Positions 6,821-16,298 are shown, counted from the stretch's first letter. The stretch is 30,215 bases of DNA from JBKEDF01 sp047975325 (GCA_047975325.1 JBKEDF010000082.1:1-30215), one strand, 5' to 3'. Numbers and translations are program-made. The notes: generated from the sequence alone by a model not told the origin.

Positions 6821-7732
6821 TCAGCGTGGCGGCAGGCGGTATTCGACAAATTCGGTGCGCTGCAGGGCGTTCCTGTTATTGTCAGAAATCATCGTCAAAC
6901 GGATTGCGCCACCTTCATCACGCCAGATGGCCAACCCTTCATGATTGTCAAACCGGCCCAGGGCGCTTTGCATTTCGTGCCGTTCATCCCCAAGCCCCTG
7001 TTTCCCGGGCAGGAAACTGCGGACCCGGTTGGAAAATCCGAAAACCGCATAAAGCGGGCTGAAGGCCCGTTCCAATATGTAAAGGCGCCCATCCGGGCCA
7101 AAATCCGCACCTACAGGTTTGAAATCCCCACGTTTCGGGATCGAAAGATGCTGGCCCCAGGCCCCGTTGCAGAAACGATAGACGGGGATGGACCCATCCG
7201 ATGTGGCCATGTCTTCGGGCAGGGTATAGAACGTACCATCGGGACCAATGGCCAGAGCCTCCAGCGCATAGTTGCTTGGCATGGTATCAAAGTCGGGATG
7301 GGGGGGCAGAATTTCCGCGGGGCTGTCCAGGGCCGTATGGCGCTGCAGGCGGATCACGTTTTCGAAACTCACAATGATGCTGCCGTCGGGGGCAATGGCC
7401 AACCCTTCCGCATCCCCGCGCCGTCCACGAAGCACTTTGCCGTCCTTCCCCTTCAACGGTTCCATCACATCAGCATCAATCGCGGTAATCAGCCCGGCCT
7501 CATCGCGCAGGATCCGCCCCTTGATCCAGGCGCCCCGGTCGCTGATGGCGGTAAAATATGTACCATCTTCGTTTAGTTCCAACGCCGAAAAGCCGCCAAA
7601 ACGCGGGTCATCTTCATCCCAGGGATAGCTGCCGAGAAAGGCGGCAGGCCCCTCCGGCCCGCCGCGCCCGTTCAGAAATGCCGTCAGCAGGAAGGCCCCT
7701 GCAATCAGCGCGAGGCCAGCACGTTTTCGCAT
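6821..7732 (-). CDS. Esterase-like activity of phytase family protein (exported)
   Basis: A protein of 303 residues with an N-terminal signal or anchor (residues 1-20, RKRAGLALIAGAFLLTAFL). A beta-propeller-like domain follows, of the 'esterase-like activity of phytase' type (PF13449). Visible family features are GGFSALELNEDGTYFTAISDRG (about 46-67), RGDAEGLAIAPDGSIIVSFE (about 104-123), ALEALAIGPDGTFYTLPE and GRLYILER, and a late NHEGLAIW. It should be periplasmic. Its function in the cell is not established. The start at 7732 is chosen because it begins the signal sequence; it lies 28 bases inside the mepA 3' end, which suggests translational coupling. An upstream start at 7843 would give an implausible N-terminus. 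Confidence 0.83.
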   Translation of the reverse strand: MRKRAGLALIAGAFLLTAFLNGRGGPEGPAAFLGSYPWDEDDPRFGGFSALELNEDGTYFTAISDRGAWIKGRILRDEAGLITAIDADVMEPLKGKDGKVLRGRRGDAEGLAIAPDGSIIVSFENVIRLQRHTALDSPAEILPPHPDFDTMPSNYALEALAIGPDGTFYTLPEDMATSDGSIPVYRFCNGAWGQHLSIPKRGDFKPVGADFGPDGRLYILERAFSPLYAVFGFSNRVRSFLPGKQGLGDERHEMQSALGRFDNHEGLAIWRDEGGAIRLTMISDNNRNALQRTEFVEYRLPPR

Positions 7733-8610
7733 TGCCGGGGAAGATCCGCCATGGTGTAGTCCCGCGCACCGCGTTTGCGCTTGGCGGGTTTCGTGGGTTT
7801 CCCGGTTCGCTTGGGCGGGTTGAGGAAATCCGTCACCCACCACCTCAAGGTTTCATCGCAACCATTTCCACCTTTCGAAAGCTGCGCGACCGTGGGGGTC
7901 TGCTTGACGCAGGTCGTCGCCCCGGCGGGGCATTTCAGCCGGACATGGAAATGCGTGTTATGACCAGATATCGGGCGGATCTTCTGCAACCATTTCGTGT
8001 CGGAACGTTTTGCCGTCTTGCACATCTCGATCTTCACCGCCGCCGCGACAAAGATCCTGTCTACCCGCCGGTCGGATGCCGCTGCGCGCAGCAAGGCATG
8101 ATGGCTGTTCGTCCAGTTTTTCGTAACGGATCGCTGATCTTTCGAACGCACGGAGATTGACGATATCTTTTCCCGCTCCCCTCGGGACAGATCCAACCGT
8201 TGGGGCGGCAGCATCCAGATATCGGCATCAAGCCCGATCTGATGACTGGCATGGCCCGAGGTCATCGGCCCGCCGCGCGGCTGGCTGATATCGCCGATAT
8301 AAAGCCCCCGCCAGCCGAATTGCGTTGCGGTACGGCTCAGATCCATAACGAACTGGATCATCTCCGGCTGGCCCCAGTTACGATTGCGCGACAGGCGCAT
8401 CGCCTGCCATGTGGGGCCGGTTTCGGCCAGTTGCACCATCCCCGCCCCACAGCCCTTGGCATAGCTGCCCACCGGCATCGCCAGCTGGCGTGACGCGCTT
8501 TGCTTGGCTCCGAAAAGCTGGTTGGCCTTGGTCTGCGCGGTGGCGCTTGCAGGAAGGGTCAATGCCACCAGCGCAAGCGCCAGTGCAGCAAGGGGCAATT
8601 TGCGGGTCAT
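7705..8610 (-). CDS. mepA: Penicillin-insensitive murein endopeptidase (MepA)
   Basis: A 301-residue periplasmic LAS-type zinc peptidase that cuts the D-Ala-mDAP cross-links of peptidoglycan. It has a clear signal peptide (residues 1-26, cut near ATAQ). The zinc motif SGHASHQIGLDADIW at 118-132 supplies His123 and Asp130, and GHNTHFHVRL at 215-224 supplies the C-terminal histidines. Pairs of cysteines in the C-terminal half are normal for the family. A basic Lys/Arg/Pro tract near residues 266-285 is an extension. The start overlaps the stop of the upstream MFS gene by ATGA (8607-8610), so the two are translated together. The link to a transporter suggests wall turnover and recycling, which is an inference. 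Confidence 0.95.
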   Translation of the reverse strand: MTRKLPLAALALALVALTLPASATAQTKANQLFGAKQSASRQLAMPVGSYAKGCGAGMVQLAETGPTWQAMRLSRNRNWGQPEMIQFVMDLSRTATQFGWRGLYIGDISQPRGGPMTSGHASHQIGLDADIWMLPPQRLDLSRGEREKISSISVRSKDQRSVTKNWTNSHHALLRAAASDRRVDRIFVAAAVKIEMCKTAKRSDTKWLQKIRPISGHNTHFHVRLKCPAGATTCVKQTPTVAQLSKGGNGCDETLRWWVTDFLNPPKRTGKPTKPAKRKRGARDYTMADLPRQCENVLASR

Positions 8611-9944
8611 GCCTGTCTCCGGTTCTTGTTCGGTCGAACCCAGATTAACAGGATCAGCCCGAGAAGAAACAGGGCGATCACCGGTGTGATGCCAAACTGC
8701 TGGCTTCCGCTCATCGAGGTTGCAATTCCTATGGATAACGGCGCGATAAAGGCCGTTGCACGGCCCGAAAGCGCATAGAGGCCAAAGGCCTCCGTCATTC
8801 GCGCGGGATCGGCCTGATGCACCATCATCGTGCGACTGGCGGCCTGCAAGGCACCGCCACAGGCCCCGATCAGCGCGCCGCAGATATAAAAGGCGATATC
8901 GGGCAGGCGGCTTTCAGGCGCCACCACCAACCCGAATATCGAATCGCGGGAAATCGTGACCACCGTAATTGCCGTCAGCGTCAGGACCGTCACATTGACG
9001 AAAATAACGGGCCGGGGGCCAAAACGCCTGTCGGCCTTGCCGCCCAGCCAGGCGAATACCGCACCGGTAACGGCGGCAAGGATGCCAAAGATCCCGACAT
9101 CGCGGATTTCCCAGCCCAGCACCCCTGCCGCATAAAGCCCGCCAAAGACATAGATCCCGTTCAAGGCATCGCGATAGAACATGGAGGATGCAAGAAAGGC
9201 CATCAGGCTTTTCTGTCCGGGCAATCGTCCAAGACTTTCACGCAGCGCAGGCCAGGCCGTGGCCGCCGCCGCAGGGATTGAAAGCACCCCGGGTTTGACC
9301 GGTTCGCGCACCCAGAGGAAGAAGGGTATCATGAAGACAAGATACCAGATTGCGGTAAAGGGCCCGACGGCGCGCGTGCCTTCGCGCAAAACGGGATCCA
9401 GGCCGAAAACCGGCGCGATCCCGATCAGGGTCTTGCCGTTTGAACCCTCGGCAAAAAGGCCAAGCATGATGACCAGTGACATCACACCGCCAACATAGCC
9501 AAAACCCCAGCCAGAGCCGGACAACCTGCCAATGTCCTCCTTGCTGGCCAGATCCGGCAGCATGGCATTGGTAAAAATCGTTGCGAATTCCATCCCGATC
9601 AGACCAATCGCAAAGGAAACAAGCACGAAAAGGAGGCTGAAATCCCCCGGAACCGCATACCAAAGCCCCCAGGCCCCGACCACATAGAAAATGGAAAAGA
9701 GCTGGATGAACCGCAACCGCCCCCCGGTACGATCCGCAATGGTGCCCAGAAGCGGTGCAAGCAGCGCGATCACGATCCCGGCAGCACCAATCCCGTATCC
9801 CCAGACCGCCTGTGCCCGGCTGCCATCCCCCAGAAGATCCTTCATGAAAGGGGTGAAGATGAAGGTGATCAGCAAGGTGTGATAGGGCTGGCTGGCCCAA
9901 TCGAAAAAGAACCAGCCCCAGATCCGCTTTCGTGCCGATATCAT
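8607..9944 (-). CDS. MFS transporter, UMF1 family
   Basis: A 445-residue major facilitator with about twelve membrane segments. The N-terminus MISARKRIWGWFFFDWASQP is typical of the UMF1/Atg22-like group, whose bacterial substrates are mostly unknown. GRLSGSGWGFGYVGG at about 155-169 and GALIGACGGALQAASRTMM near residue 375 are further family features. The start at 9944 is favoured over an upstream GTG at 10004, which has no ribosome site and adds residues not found at this family's start. It lies between a thioesterase gene and mepA in a minus-strand chain and shares an ATGA overlap with mepA. A muropeptide or metabolite exporter/importer role is possible but not shown. Confidence 0.9.
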   Translation of the reverse strand: MISARKRIWGWFFFDWASQPYHTLLITFIFTPFMKDLLGDGSRAQAVWGYGIGAAGIVIALLAPLLGTIADRTGGRLRFIQLFSIFYVVGAWGLWYAVPGDFSLLFVLVSFAIGLIGMEFATIFTNAMLPDLASKEDIGRLSGSGWGFGYVGGVMSLVIMLGLFAEGSNGKTLIGIAPVFGLDPVLREGTRAVGPFTAIWYLVFMIPFFLWVREPVKPGVLSIPAAAATAWPALRESLGRLPGQKSLMAFLASSMFYRDALNGIYVFGGLYAAGVLGWEIRDVGIFGILAAVTGAVFAWLGGKADRRFGPRPVIFVNVTVLTLTAITVVTISRDSIFGLVVAPESRLPDIAFYICGALIGACGGALQAASRTMMVHQADPARMTEAFGLYALSGRATAFIAPLSIGIATSMSGSQQFGITPVIALFLLGLILLIWVRPNKNRRQA

Positions 9945-10025
9945 CCCCGTATCCCTGCCTTTGTGGTGATCAAGCCCCAAAAACGCCCCCTGCGCAAGCG
10001 CCACATCGTCAACATGGGTGGAAAC

Positions 10026-10559
10026 TCAGGCCTGTTCGGGGGGCCAGGGCCGCAGGGCATCGGCCTCGATCCAGCCTTTCACCCAATGCGGCAGGGGCGG
10101 GCTGTCAATATCCAGGCCCGTTGCCGACACAAGCCGTTGCGGCGCAATCAGCCCCCGCCCCGCCGTCACAGCCGAGCGCAACAATATATGTGAGGTACAT
10201 TCCCCATCACGCCACAGGCCCTGTTCCATATAGATGAAACGGGCATCCCAGCCGATACAGTGGCTCCGCATCTCCAGCCGGTCCATGATCCTGACACGGC
10301 GACGATAGCGGACCGAACTGCCCGCAACGGCCATCCGCCAGCCCTGCGCCCGCAACGCCCGGTGTATCCCGGTGCGTAGTCCCAGCGGAATACGGCCCAG
10401 ATCAAAAAGCGTCAGCGTCCGTCCATTGTTCAGTTCCGCCCACGGATCGATATCCTGAGGCCAGCAGATATGATGGCTGACATGCATCCCCAGCATCGGC
10501 AGTGCCGGGGCATTGCGGAACTTCCAGATCTCCTTGGCCATGCGCAGATAGGGATACAT
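10026..10559 (-). CDS. Acyl-CoA thioesterase-like hotdog protein
   Basis: A 177-residue hotdog-fold protein resembling 4-hydroxybenzoyl-CoA thioesterase/THEM6-like proteins common in Rhodobacterales. The pattern HHICWPQDIDPWAELNNGRTL at about 29-49 corresponds to the family's catalytic region (Asp followed by an Asn-Asn-Gly turn and helix). A central RYRRRVRIMDRLEMRS strand is typical. The start at 10559 is backed by AAAGGAG 5 bases upstream. It is the first gene of the minus-strand chain thioesterase-MFS-mepA-phytase-like-yhhQ and is divergent from yggT. The substrate is unknown. Confidence 0.82.
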   Translation of the reverse strand: MYPYLRMAKEIWKFRNAPALPMLGMHVSHHICWPQDIDPWAELNNGRTLTLFDLGRIPLGLRTGIHRALRAQGWRMAVAGSSVRYRRRVRIMDRLEMRSHCIGWDARFIYMEQGLWRDGECTSHILLRSAVTAGRGLIAPQRLVSATGLDIDSPPLPHWVKGWIEADALRPWPPEQA

Positions 10560-10683
10560 GCGGTCTCCTTTTCCCTGCCCTGTCTTGCATAGGTCCGAAG
10601 GTCAAGGGAAATGCGGTGGAAGATGTTGCTATTTGGGGGGCGGCGCGTTACCAAACCGCTACAGATTGTGGTTGGAGCCGTGC

Positions 10684-10971
10684 ATGACCTCCCTTTTGCA
10701 GATCCTTCTGCTGATCCTCGACGTGGTGCAATTCATCATCATTGCCCATATCATAATGTCCTGGCTGGTCAATTTCGGCGTCCTGAATGCCCGACAGCAA
10801 TTCGTCGGACAGATCTGGTACGGGCTCAATGCCCTGCTGGAGCCCGTCTACGGCCGGATCCGATCCTTCCTGCCATATATGGGCGGGCTGGATCTGGCAC
10901 CGCTGATCGTCCTTCTGGGTGTTTATGTGCTGCGGATCATCCTGGTCAATAACGCGTCCTTCTTTTACTGA
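10684..10971 (+). CDS. YggT family membrane protein
   Basis: A 95-residue integral membrane protein with two hydrophobic segments (about 4-28 and 70-90). Between them lies the family motif LNALLEPVYGRIRSFLP at about 48-64. YggT proteins are widespread; roles in cell division, osmotic response and membrane-protein placement have been proposed. The start at 10684 follows TGGAG. The recQ start codon comes two bases after its stop, so yggT and recQ are almost certainly on one transcript. Confidence 0.93.
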   Translation: MTSLLQILLLILDVVQFIIIAHIIMSWLVNFGVLNARQQFVGQIWYGLNALLEPVYGRIRSFLPYMGGLDLAPLIVLLGVYVLRIILVNNASFFY

Positions 10972-10973
10972 TC

Positions 10974-13019
10974 ATGCCCTCCCCCGCCGATCACCTTGCC
11001 ACCGTTTTCGGCTTTTCCGCCTTTCGTCCCGGTCAGGAAGAAATCGTCGAGGCGGTGCTGGCGGGCCGCAACACCCTTGCCATCATGCCGACAGGCGGGG
11101 GCAAATCGCTTTGTTATCAGCTTCCGGCACTATGCCGAGACGGGGTAACAGTGGTGATTTCCCCGTTAATCGCACTGATGCGGGATCAGGTCCGTTCCCT
11201 GCGCGCCGCAGGGGTGGAGGCGGGCGCGCTGACCTCTGGCAATACCGAAGAGGAAACCGAGGAGGTTTTCTCCGCATTGGATGAAGGGCGGCTGAAGCTG
11301 CTTTACATGGCGCCGGAACGGCTGGCCTCCGCCTCGGCGGTACAGATGTTGCGTCGTGTCGGGGTGGTGGCAATTGCCGTGGATGAGGCCCATTGCGTCA
11401 GCCAGTGGGGCCATGATTTCCGACCCGATTACCTGCGTATCGGGGAATTGCGCCAGGCGCTGGACGTCCCGCTGGCCGCATTTACTGCCACCGCAGATGA
11501 AGAAACCCGGGCCGAGATCGTCGCACGGCTTTTCGATGGGGTGGCCCCTGCCTCCTTCCTGCGGGGGTTTGACCGGCCGAACATCCATCTGGCCTTCGCA
11601 GTCAAGGATCGGCCACGTCAGCAGATCCTTGCCTTTGCCGCCGCGCGCAAAGGGCAATCGGGCATCGTATATTGCGGCACGCGGGCCAAGACGGAAACAT
11701 TGGCCCAGGCCCTGCGTGAGGCCGGCCATGCCGCAACCTCCTATCATGGCGGCATGGACCCCGAGGACCGTCGCGCCACGGAAATGCGGTTTCAGCGTGA
11801 GGACGGGCTGATCGTCGTGGCCACGGTAGCCTTCGGCATGGGGATCGACACGCCCGATATCCGTTGGGTCGCCCATGCCGATCTGCCCTAGTCGATAGAG
11901 GCCTATTATCAGGAAATCGGCCGCGCGGGCCGCGACGGCGCACCCGCCGAAACGCTGACGCTGTTCGGGCCTGACGATATCCGCCTGCGCCGATCCCAGA
12001 TCGATGAAGGTCTGGCCCCCCCCGACCGCAAGGAGGCCGATCACGGCAGACTCAACGCCCTGCTTGGCCTGGCCGAGGCAACCGCCTGTCGCCGCCAGGT
12101 GCTGCTGGGTTATTTCGGGGAAAAAGCGGAACCTTGCGGAAATTGCGATCTTTGCGACCGCCCTGCCACAGTGTTCGATGCGACCGAGGCCGTGCGCAAG
12201 GCGCTTTCGGCAGTATTGCGCACGGGGGAAAATTTCGGTGCGGGCCACCTGATCGATATCCTGACAGGCACCGCGACGGAAAAGGTCCGCCAGCGCGGAC
12301 ATGATCAGTTGCCAACCTTTGCGGTGGGCAAGGACATGACGAAACCTGCCTGGGGGGCAGTGTTTCGCCAGATGATGGGGCGTGATCTCCTGCGGCCCGA
12401 TAGTGAACGTCATGGCGCGTTGCGGATGACGGAAACCGCCCGACCCATCCTGCGCGGCGATGAAAACATCACCCTGCGCCGCGACAGTGTTGAAACCGCG
12501 CGCCCCCGGGCCGCCGTCAGGGCGCTGGTTACCGAAGAAGATGCACCGCTTCTATCTGCGCTCAAGGCCAAACGCCGCGCCCTGGCCGAGGCGGCAGGCG
12601 TTCCCGCCTATGTGGTCTTTCCCGATCGCACCCTGATCGAGATGGCCGAAACACGCCCTGCCAATCTCGACCAGATGGCGCGGGTAAACGGTGTGGGTGC
12701 CAGGAAACTCGAAAGCTATGGCCGCCTCTTTCTTGAGGTCATCAACGGGGAGGCCACCCCGCTGCATCCGCAACGCATGCGACTGGCGGGACGGGATGAG
12801 GGCGCAGTCTATGACCTGTTGGCCGAAGCACAGATCCGTCTTGCGCGCGGCGCCCTGGGCATCGACAAGCCCCTTGCCTGCACCCATACCACATTACGCA
12901 AGATCGCCGAGGCCCGCCCCGCAACTTTGGCCGATCTGGAACGGATATCCGGCATGGGGGCGCAGAAGGTGGAACGTTTCGGTGAGGCATTTTTGGCGGC
13001 AATCCACAGCGTTGAATAA
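10974..13019 (+). pseudogene. recQ: RecQ helicase interrupted by an in-frame amber codon
   Basis: RecQ is a 3'-5' DNA helicase acting in recombination and fork repair. Read through, the frame encodes 681 positions in normal order: RecA-like domain 1 with Walker A PTGGGKS (Lys44) and DEAH at 137-140, domain 2, a zinc site (Cys372, 388, 391, 394), winged helix, and two HRDC domains (about 525-600 and 610-681). A TAG at 11889-11891 (codon 306) stands where relatives usually have Lys or Arg, directly before SIEAYYQEIGRAGRDG, which is motif VI with the arginine finger. No other stop or frameshift occurs, so a single AAG-to-TAG change explains it. The 305-residue product would lack motif VI, zinc, winged-helix and HRDC parts and should be inactive. 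Sequencing error or amber suppression are alternatives. Confidence 0.9.
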
Positions 13020-13052
13020 TATATTTTCGTCTTGATACCGATAGGATAGAGC

Positions 13053-13814
13053 ATGCTGACCGTGATCTCCCCTGCCAAGCGACTTGATGAAACCGCCGCT
13101 CTGCCTGATGGTTTCGATGCAACGATCCCGGCTTTTCGCGATAAGGCCAATGCGCTTGTCACTGTTGCGCGTGGATTGACCAGTGCCGATCTGCGCAAGC
13201 TGATGGGAATTTCTCCCAAGCTTGCCGATCTCAACCACAGCCGTTTCGCCGGGTTTGACGAGGCCCGGCTGCATCCGGCCGCGCTGATCTTTGCGGGCGA
13301 TACCTATGCCGGGCTGGAGGCAAGGACACTGGATGAGGATGCGCTGCGCTATGCGCAGGATTACCTGCGTATCCTTTCGGGGCTCTATGGCCTGTTGCGG
13401 CCACTGGATGAAATCGCACCCTACCGGATGGAAATGGGCAGCCGGATGGAAAATGCGGCAGGCAGGGATCTCTATTCCTTCTGGCGGCCCCATATCGCAC
13501 CTGCCCTTTCCGCACAGGCGGAACGCATCGGTGCGCGTGCGCTTCTGAATTGCGCCTCGGTGGAATATTTCGGCGCCGTGGCACAAGATGCGCTTGACCT
13601 GCCGGTCATCACCCCGGTCTTTCTGGAGGAACGCAATGGCGAGGCCAAGGTCGTCTCTTTCTGGGCCAAGAAAGCCCGCGGGGCGATGGCACGTTTCGTG
13701 ATGGAACACCGGCTGAACGATCCAACCGACCTGCGCGGCTTCGATACCGGTGGCTATGCCTGGGATGCCCAAAGCTCCTCCCCCGAACGACCGGTCTTTC
13801 GCCGCGCGGCCTGA
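13053..13814 (+). CDS. yaaA: Peroxide stress protein YaaA
   Basis: A 253-residue YaaA (DUF328/UPF0246) protein. In Escherichia coli it lowers free intracellular iron during hydrogen-peroxide stress and belongs to a DNA-binding fold family. Landmarks are MLTVISPAKRLDE at the start, LMGISPKLADLNHSRFAGF (about 50-68), LSGLYGLLRPLDEIAPYRMEMG (about 109-130), NCASVEYF, and the closing FDTGGYAWD segment. The length is normal. It lies 33 bases after the recQ frame and about 60 bases before aroC on the same strand. The ribosome site GGATAGAG is modest. Confidence 0.95.
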   Translation: MLTVISPAKRLDETAALPDGFDATIPAFRDKANALVTVARGLTSADLRKLMGISPKLADLNHSRFAGFDEARLHPAALIFAGDTYAGLEARTLDEDALRYAQDYLRILSGLYGLLRPLDEIAPYRMEMGSRMENAAGRDLYSFWRPHIAPALSAQAERIGARALLNCASVEYFGAVAQDALDLPVITPVFLEERNGEAKVVSFWAKKARGAMARFVMEHRLNDPTDLRGFDTGGYAWDAQSSSPERPVFRRAA

Positions 13815-13873
13815 GTGGCGCGATTGCCCCTGCCCGCGAATTGGCCTATGCCGAGGCGAAGAAGGGGAATGCC

Positions 13874-14977
13874 ATGAGCTTCAACACGTTCGGCCATCTG
13901 TTTCGGGTCACCACCTGGGGCGAAAGCCACGGCCCCGCCCTGGGGGCGACGGTGGATGGCTGCCCGCCCGGCATCCCCCTGGTCGAATCTGATATCCAAC
14001 CCTGGCTCGACCGCCGAAAACCCGGGCAGAACAAGTTCACGACCCAGCGCAAGGAACCCGATCAGGTCCGTATCCTGTCGGGCACCTATGAAGGGCAGAC
14101 CACCGGCACGCCGATCCAGTTGATGATCGAAAACACCGAACAGCGATCAAGGGATTATTCCGAAATCGCGCAAAAGTTCCGGCCCGGCCATGCCGATATC
14201 GCCTATTATCAGAAATACGGCATCCGGGATCCAAGGGGTGGCGGGCGATCCTCCGCACGCGAAACGGCGGCGCGGGTCGCGGCAGGTGCGGTGGCACGGG
14301 CCACACTGGCCCGATTGGCCCCCGATCTGACGATGACCGGCTATATGGTGCAGATGGGTCCGCATCGCATTGACCGGACACGGTTCGACTGGGATGAAAT
14401 CGAACGCAACCCGTTCTGGACACCGGATGCCGAAACCGCAAGGGAATGGGCGGATTATCTTGATGACCTGCGCAAATCGCACAATTCGGTGGGTGCAGTG
14501 ATCGAGGTAACGGCACGCGGCATGCCCACCGGTCTGGGCGCACCGGTCTATGCCAAGCTTGATACCGATCTTGCGGCAGCAATGATGTCCATCAATGCCG
14601 TGAAAGGTGTCGAAATCGGTGAGGGCATGGCCGCAGCCGCCCTGACCGGTGTCGAAAATGCCGATGAGATGCGGATGGGCAAAAACGGGCCGGAGTTCCT
14701 GTCAAACCACGCAGGCGGCATTCTGGGCGGCATCTCGACCGGGCAGGATCTGGTCGTGCGTTTTGCGGTCAAGCCGACCTCATCAATCCTGACCCCGCGC
14801 CGTACCGTCACACTGGACGGTAAGGAGGTGGAACTTGTGACAAAGGGCCGCCACGATCCCTGTGTGGGGATCCGCGCCGTCCCCGTGGGCGAGGCCATGA
14901 TGGCCTGTGTGATCCTTGATCACCTGCTGCTCGATCGTGGCCAGACCGGTGGCCGGCGCGGCCATATCGGCGCATAG
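13874..14977 (+). CDS. aroC: Chorismate synthase
   Basis: A 367-residue chorismate synthase, the last shikimate-pathway enzyme, converting EPSP to chorismate with reduced FMN. It contains the three classical signatures: the N-terminal GHLFRVTTWGESHGPALG (about 7-24), the central GGGRSSARETAARVAAGAVA (about 124-143) and the late RHDPCVGIRAVPVGEAMMA (about 324-342). The start at 13874 follows AAGGGGAA; an upstream in-frame start at 13841 has no such site. It is followed after 9 bases by an AEC permease, probably on the same transcript. Confidence 0.98.
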   Translation: MSFNTFGHLFRVTTWGESHGPALGATVDGCPPGIPLVESDIQPWLDRRKPGQNKFTTQRKEPDQVRILSGTYEGQTTGTPIQLMIENTEQRSRDYSEIAQKFRPGHADIAYYQKYGIRDPRGGGRSSARETAARVAAGAVARATLARLAPDLTMTGYMVQMGPHRIDRTRFDWDEIERNPFWTPDAETAREWADYLDDLRKSHNSVGAVIEVTARGMPTGLGAPVYAKLDTDLAAAMMSINAVKGVEIGEGMAAAALTGVENADEMRMGKNGPEFLSNHAGGILGGISTGQDLVVRFAVKPTSSILTPRRTVTLDGKEVELVTKGRHDPCVGIRAVPVGEAMMACVILDHLLLDRGQTGGRRGHIGA

Positions 14978-14986
14978 GGCTGCCCA

Positions 14987-15934
14987 TTGGGAACCATCCT
15001 GACAATCATCCTGCCGATCTTTGCGATCATCGCCCTTGGATGGACCACCACGCGCATCGGGTTGTTTTCAGCCGCCGATATGCGCGTTTTCGGCCGTTTC
15101 GTAATGAATATCGCCCTGCCCGCGCTCCTGTTCAATGCGCTGGCGAGCCGGGATCTGGAGGAAGTCCTGAACCCGCCCTACCTGATCAGTTACAGCGTGA
15201 TCTCAATCGCCATGGTGGCATTGAGCCTTCTGTGGTTCAAACAGGTGCGGGGGTTTGACCTTTCCCGCGCGGCAATCTGCGTGATGGGAACGGCCTGTTC
15301 CAATTCCGGCTATTTCGTCTTTCCGATCCTGACACTGGCGCTGCCGCATATGGCACCGCTGGTGCTGGCCATGTCGATGATCGTGGAAAACCTTCTGGTC
15401 CTTCCGCTTTGCCTGATCCTGAGCGCGGCCGGGTCGCAGGCGCGACAAGGCGGTCTGGGCGCGCTTATCCGTCATATCCTGCGGGATCTGGTTCGGCGGC
15501 CCCTGATGGTATCCATGCTGGCCGGGCTGGTCTGGTCACTGCTGGCGCTGCCCTGGCCCGAAATACCACAGCGCGCGGCAACGATGATCGCCACGGCCTC
15601 CGTTCCACTGGCGCTTTTCGTGATTGGCGGATCTCTGGCAGGGGTGCCTTTCCGCGGCAACCTGGCGCTTGCATCACAGGTTACCGTGCTGAAGCTGCTG
15701 GTCCATCCTCTGCTGGCCATGGCCCTTCTGGCAGGTGCGACCTTTATCGGATTGCCCGAACTGGACCCGATGCTGCGCAGCAGCCTGTTGATTACGACGG
15801 CAGTACCGATGATCGGTGTCTATCCGATCTTTGCGCAGGAACACGGTATGGAACGGATGGCAGCCTTGGCAATGTTACTGGCGACGGTTGCCTCTTTCTT
15901 CACGCTCAGCCTGGTCTTGCTCATTCTGATTTGA
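14987..15934 (+). CDS. AEC family (auxin efflux carrier-like) permease, TTG start
   Basis: A 315-residue membrane protein with about ten hydrophobic segments, of the AEC/BART type; bacterial members carry malate or other organic acids. The opening GTILTIILPIFAIIALGW and the motif FVMNIALPALLFNAL (about 37-51) are typical, as is the Gly-Ser-Leu-Ala-Gly segment in the C-terminal half. The start is a TTG at 14987 with AGGG upstream; the next ATG would remove the first membrane helix. It begins 9 bases after aroC and converges on the HU gene. Confidence 0.87.
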   Translation: MGTILTIILPIFAIIALGWTTTRIGLFSAADMRVFGRFVMNIALPALLFNALASRDLEEVLNPPYLISYSVISIAMVALSLLWFKQVRGFDLSRAAICVMGTACSNSGYFVFPILTLALPHMAPLVLAMSMIVENLLVLPLCLILSAAGSQARQGGLGALIRHILRDLVRRPLMVSMLAGLVWSLLALPWPEIPQRAATMIATASVPLALFVIGGSLAGVPFRGNLALASQVTVLKLLVHPLLAMALLAGATFIGLPELDPMLRSSLLITTAVPMIGVYPIFAQEHGMERMAALAMLLATVASFFTLSLVLLILI

Positions 15935-15942
15935 ACGAAACG

Positions 15943-15972
15943 CAAAGAAAAAGGCCACCCGCAAGGATGGCC
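15943..15972 (-). terminator. Rho-independent terminator of the HU gene
   Basis: On the minus strand GGCCATCC, loop TTGC and GGGTGGCC form eight pairs (one G-U) across 15953-15972, followed by TTTTTCTTT (15952 leftward). A second hairpin, GGCCCT/AGGGCC at 15984-15998, lies between it and the HU stop. Confidence 0.88.
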
Positions 15973-16007
15973 CGTTCCCGTTCGGCCCTGTAAGGGCCTG
16001 CGAAAGA

Positions 16008-16298
16008 TCAGCTGTTCACAGCGTCTTTCAGAACTTTCGCGATGGTGAACTTGACCTGCTTGTCCGCAGCCTTGGTCATGGTCTCACCGGTCGCCGGGTT
16101 ACGGACCTGACGCTCGGGACGTTCACGGCAGACAACCTTGCCCAAACCGGGCAGCGTGACGGCACCGCCGGCAGTCACTTCGCGCGTGACAATGGAGGTC
16201 ACGGCCTCAAGCGCTGCAGAGGCGGTTTTCTTGTCCCCACCCATTTCTTCCGCCACGGCGGCGATCAATTGGGTTTTGGTCATCGGCTTAACTGACAT
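16008..16298 (-). CDS. HU family DNA-binding protein
   Basis: A 96-residue HU/IHF-type histone-like protein that binds and bends DNA as a dimer. It has the standard helical N-terminus (MTKTQLIAAVAEEMGGDKKTASAALEAV) and the beta-arm with RNPATGETM at about 66-74, where the arm-tip proline inserts into the minor groove. The core VTLPGLGKVVCRERPER fits the family. The start at 16298 gives a 5-residue lead before MTKTQL, and GGAGA lies upstream. It has a likely own promoter and a strong terminator, so it is probably monocistronic. IHF subunits are less likely because the sequence follows the HU pattern. Confidence 0.93.
   Translation of the reverse strand: MSVKPMTKTQLIAAVAEEMGGDKKTASAALEAVTSIVTREVTAGGAVTLPGLGKVVCRERPERQVRNPATGETMTKAADKQVKFTIAKVLKDAVNS

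Noticed and set aside
11166..12413. Minus-strand open frame of 415 codons opposite recQ
   Set aside because: It is antisense to conserved RecQ motifs and has the composition of a shadow frame.
10974..13019. Frameshift or insertion as the cause of the split recQ
   Set aside because: Both halves are in the same frame, and the codons between 11892 and 12099 read correctly as RecQ; only the TAG interrupts it.
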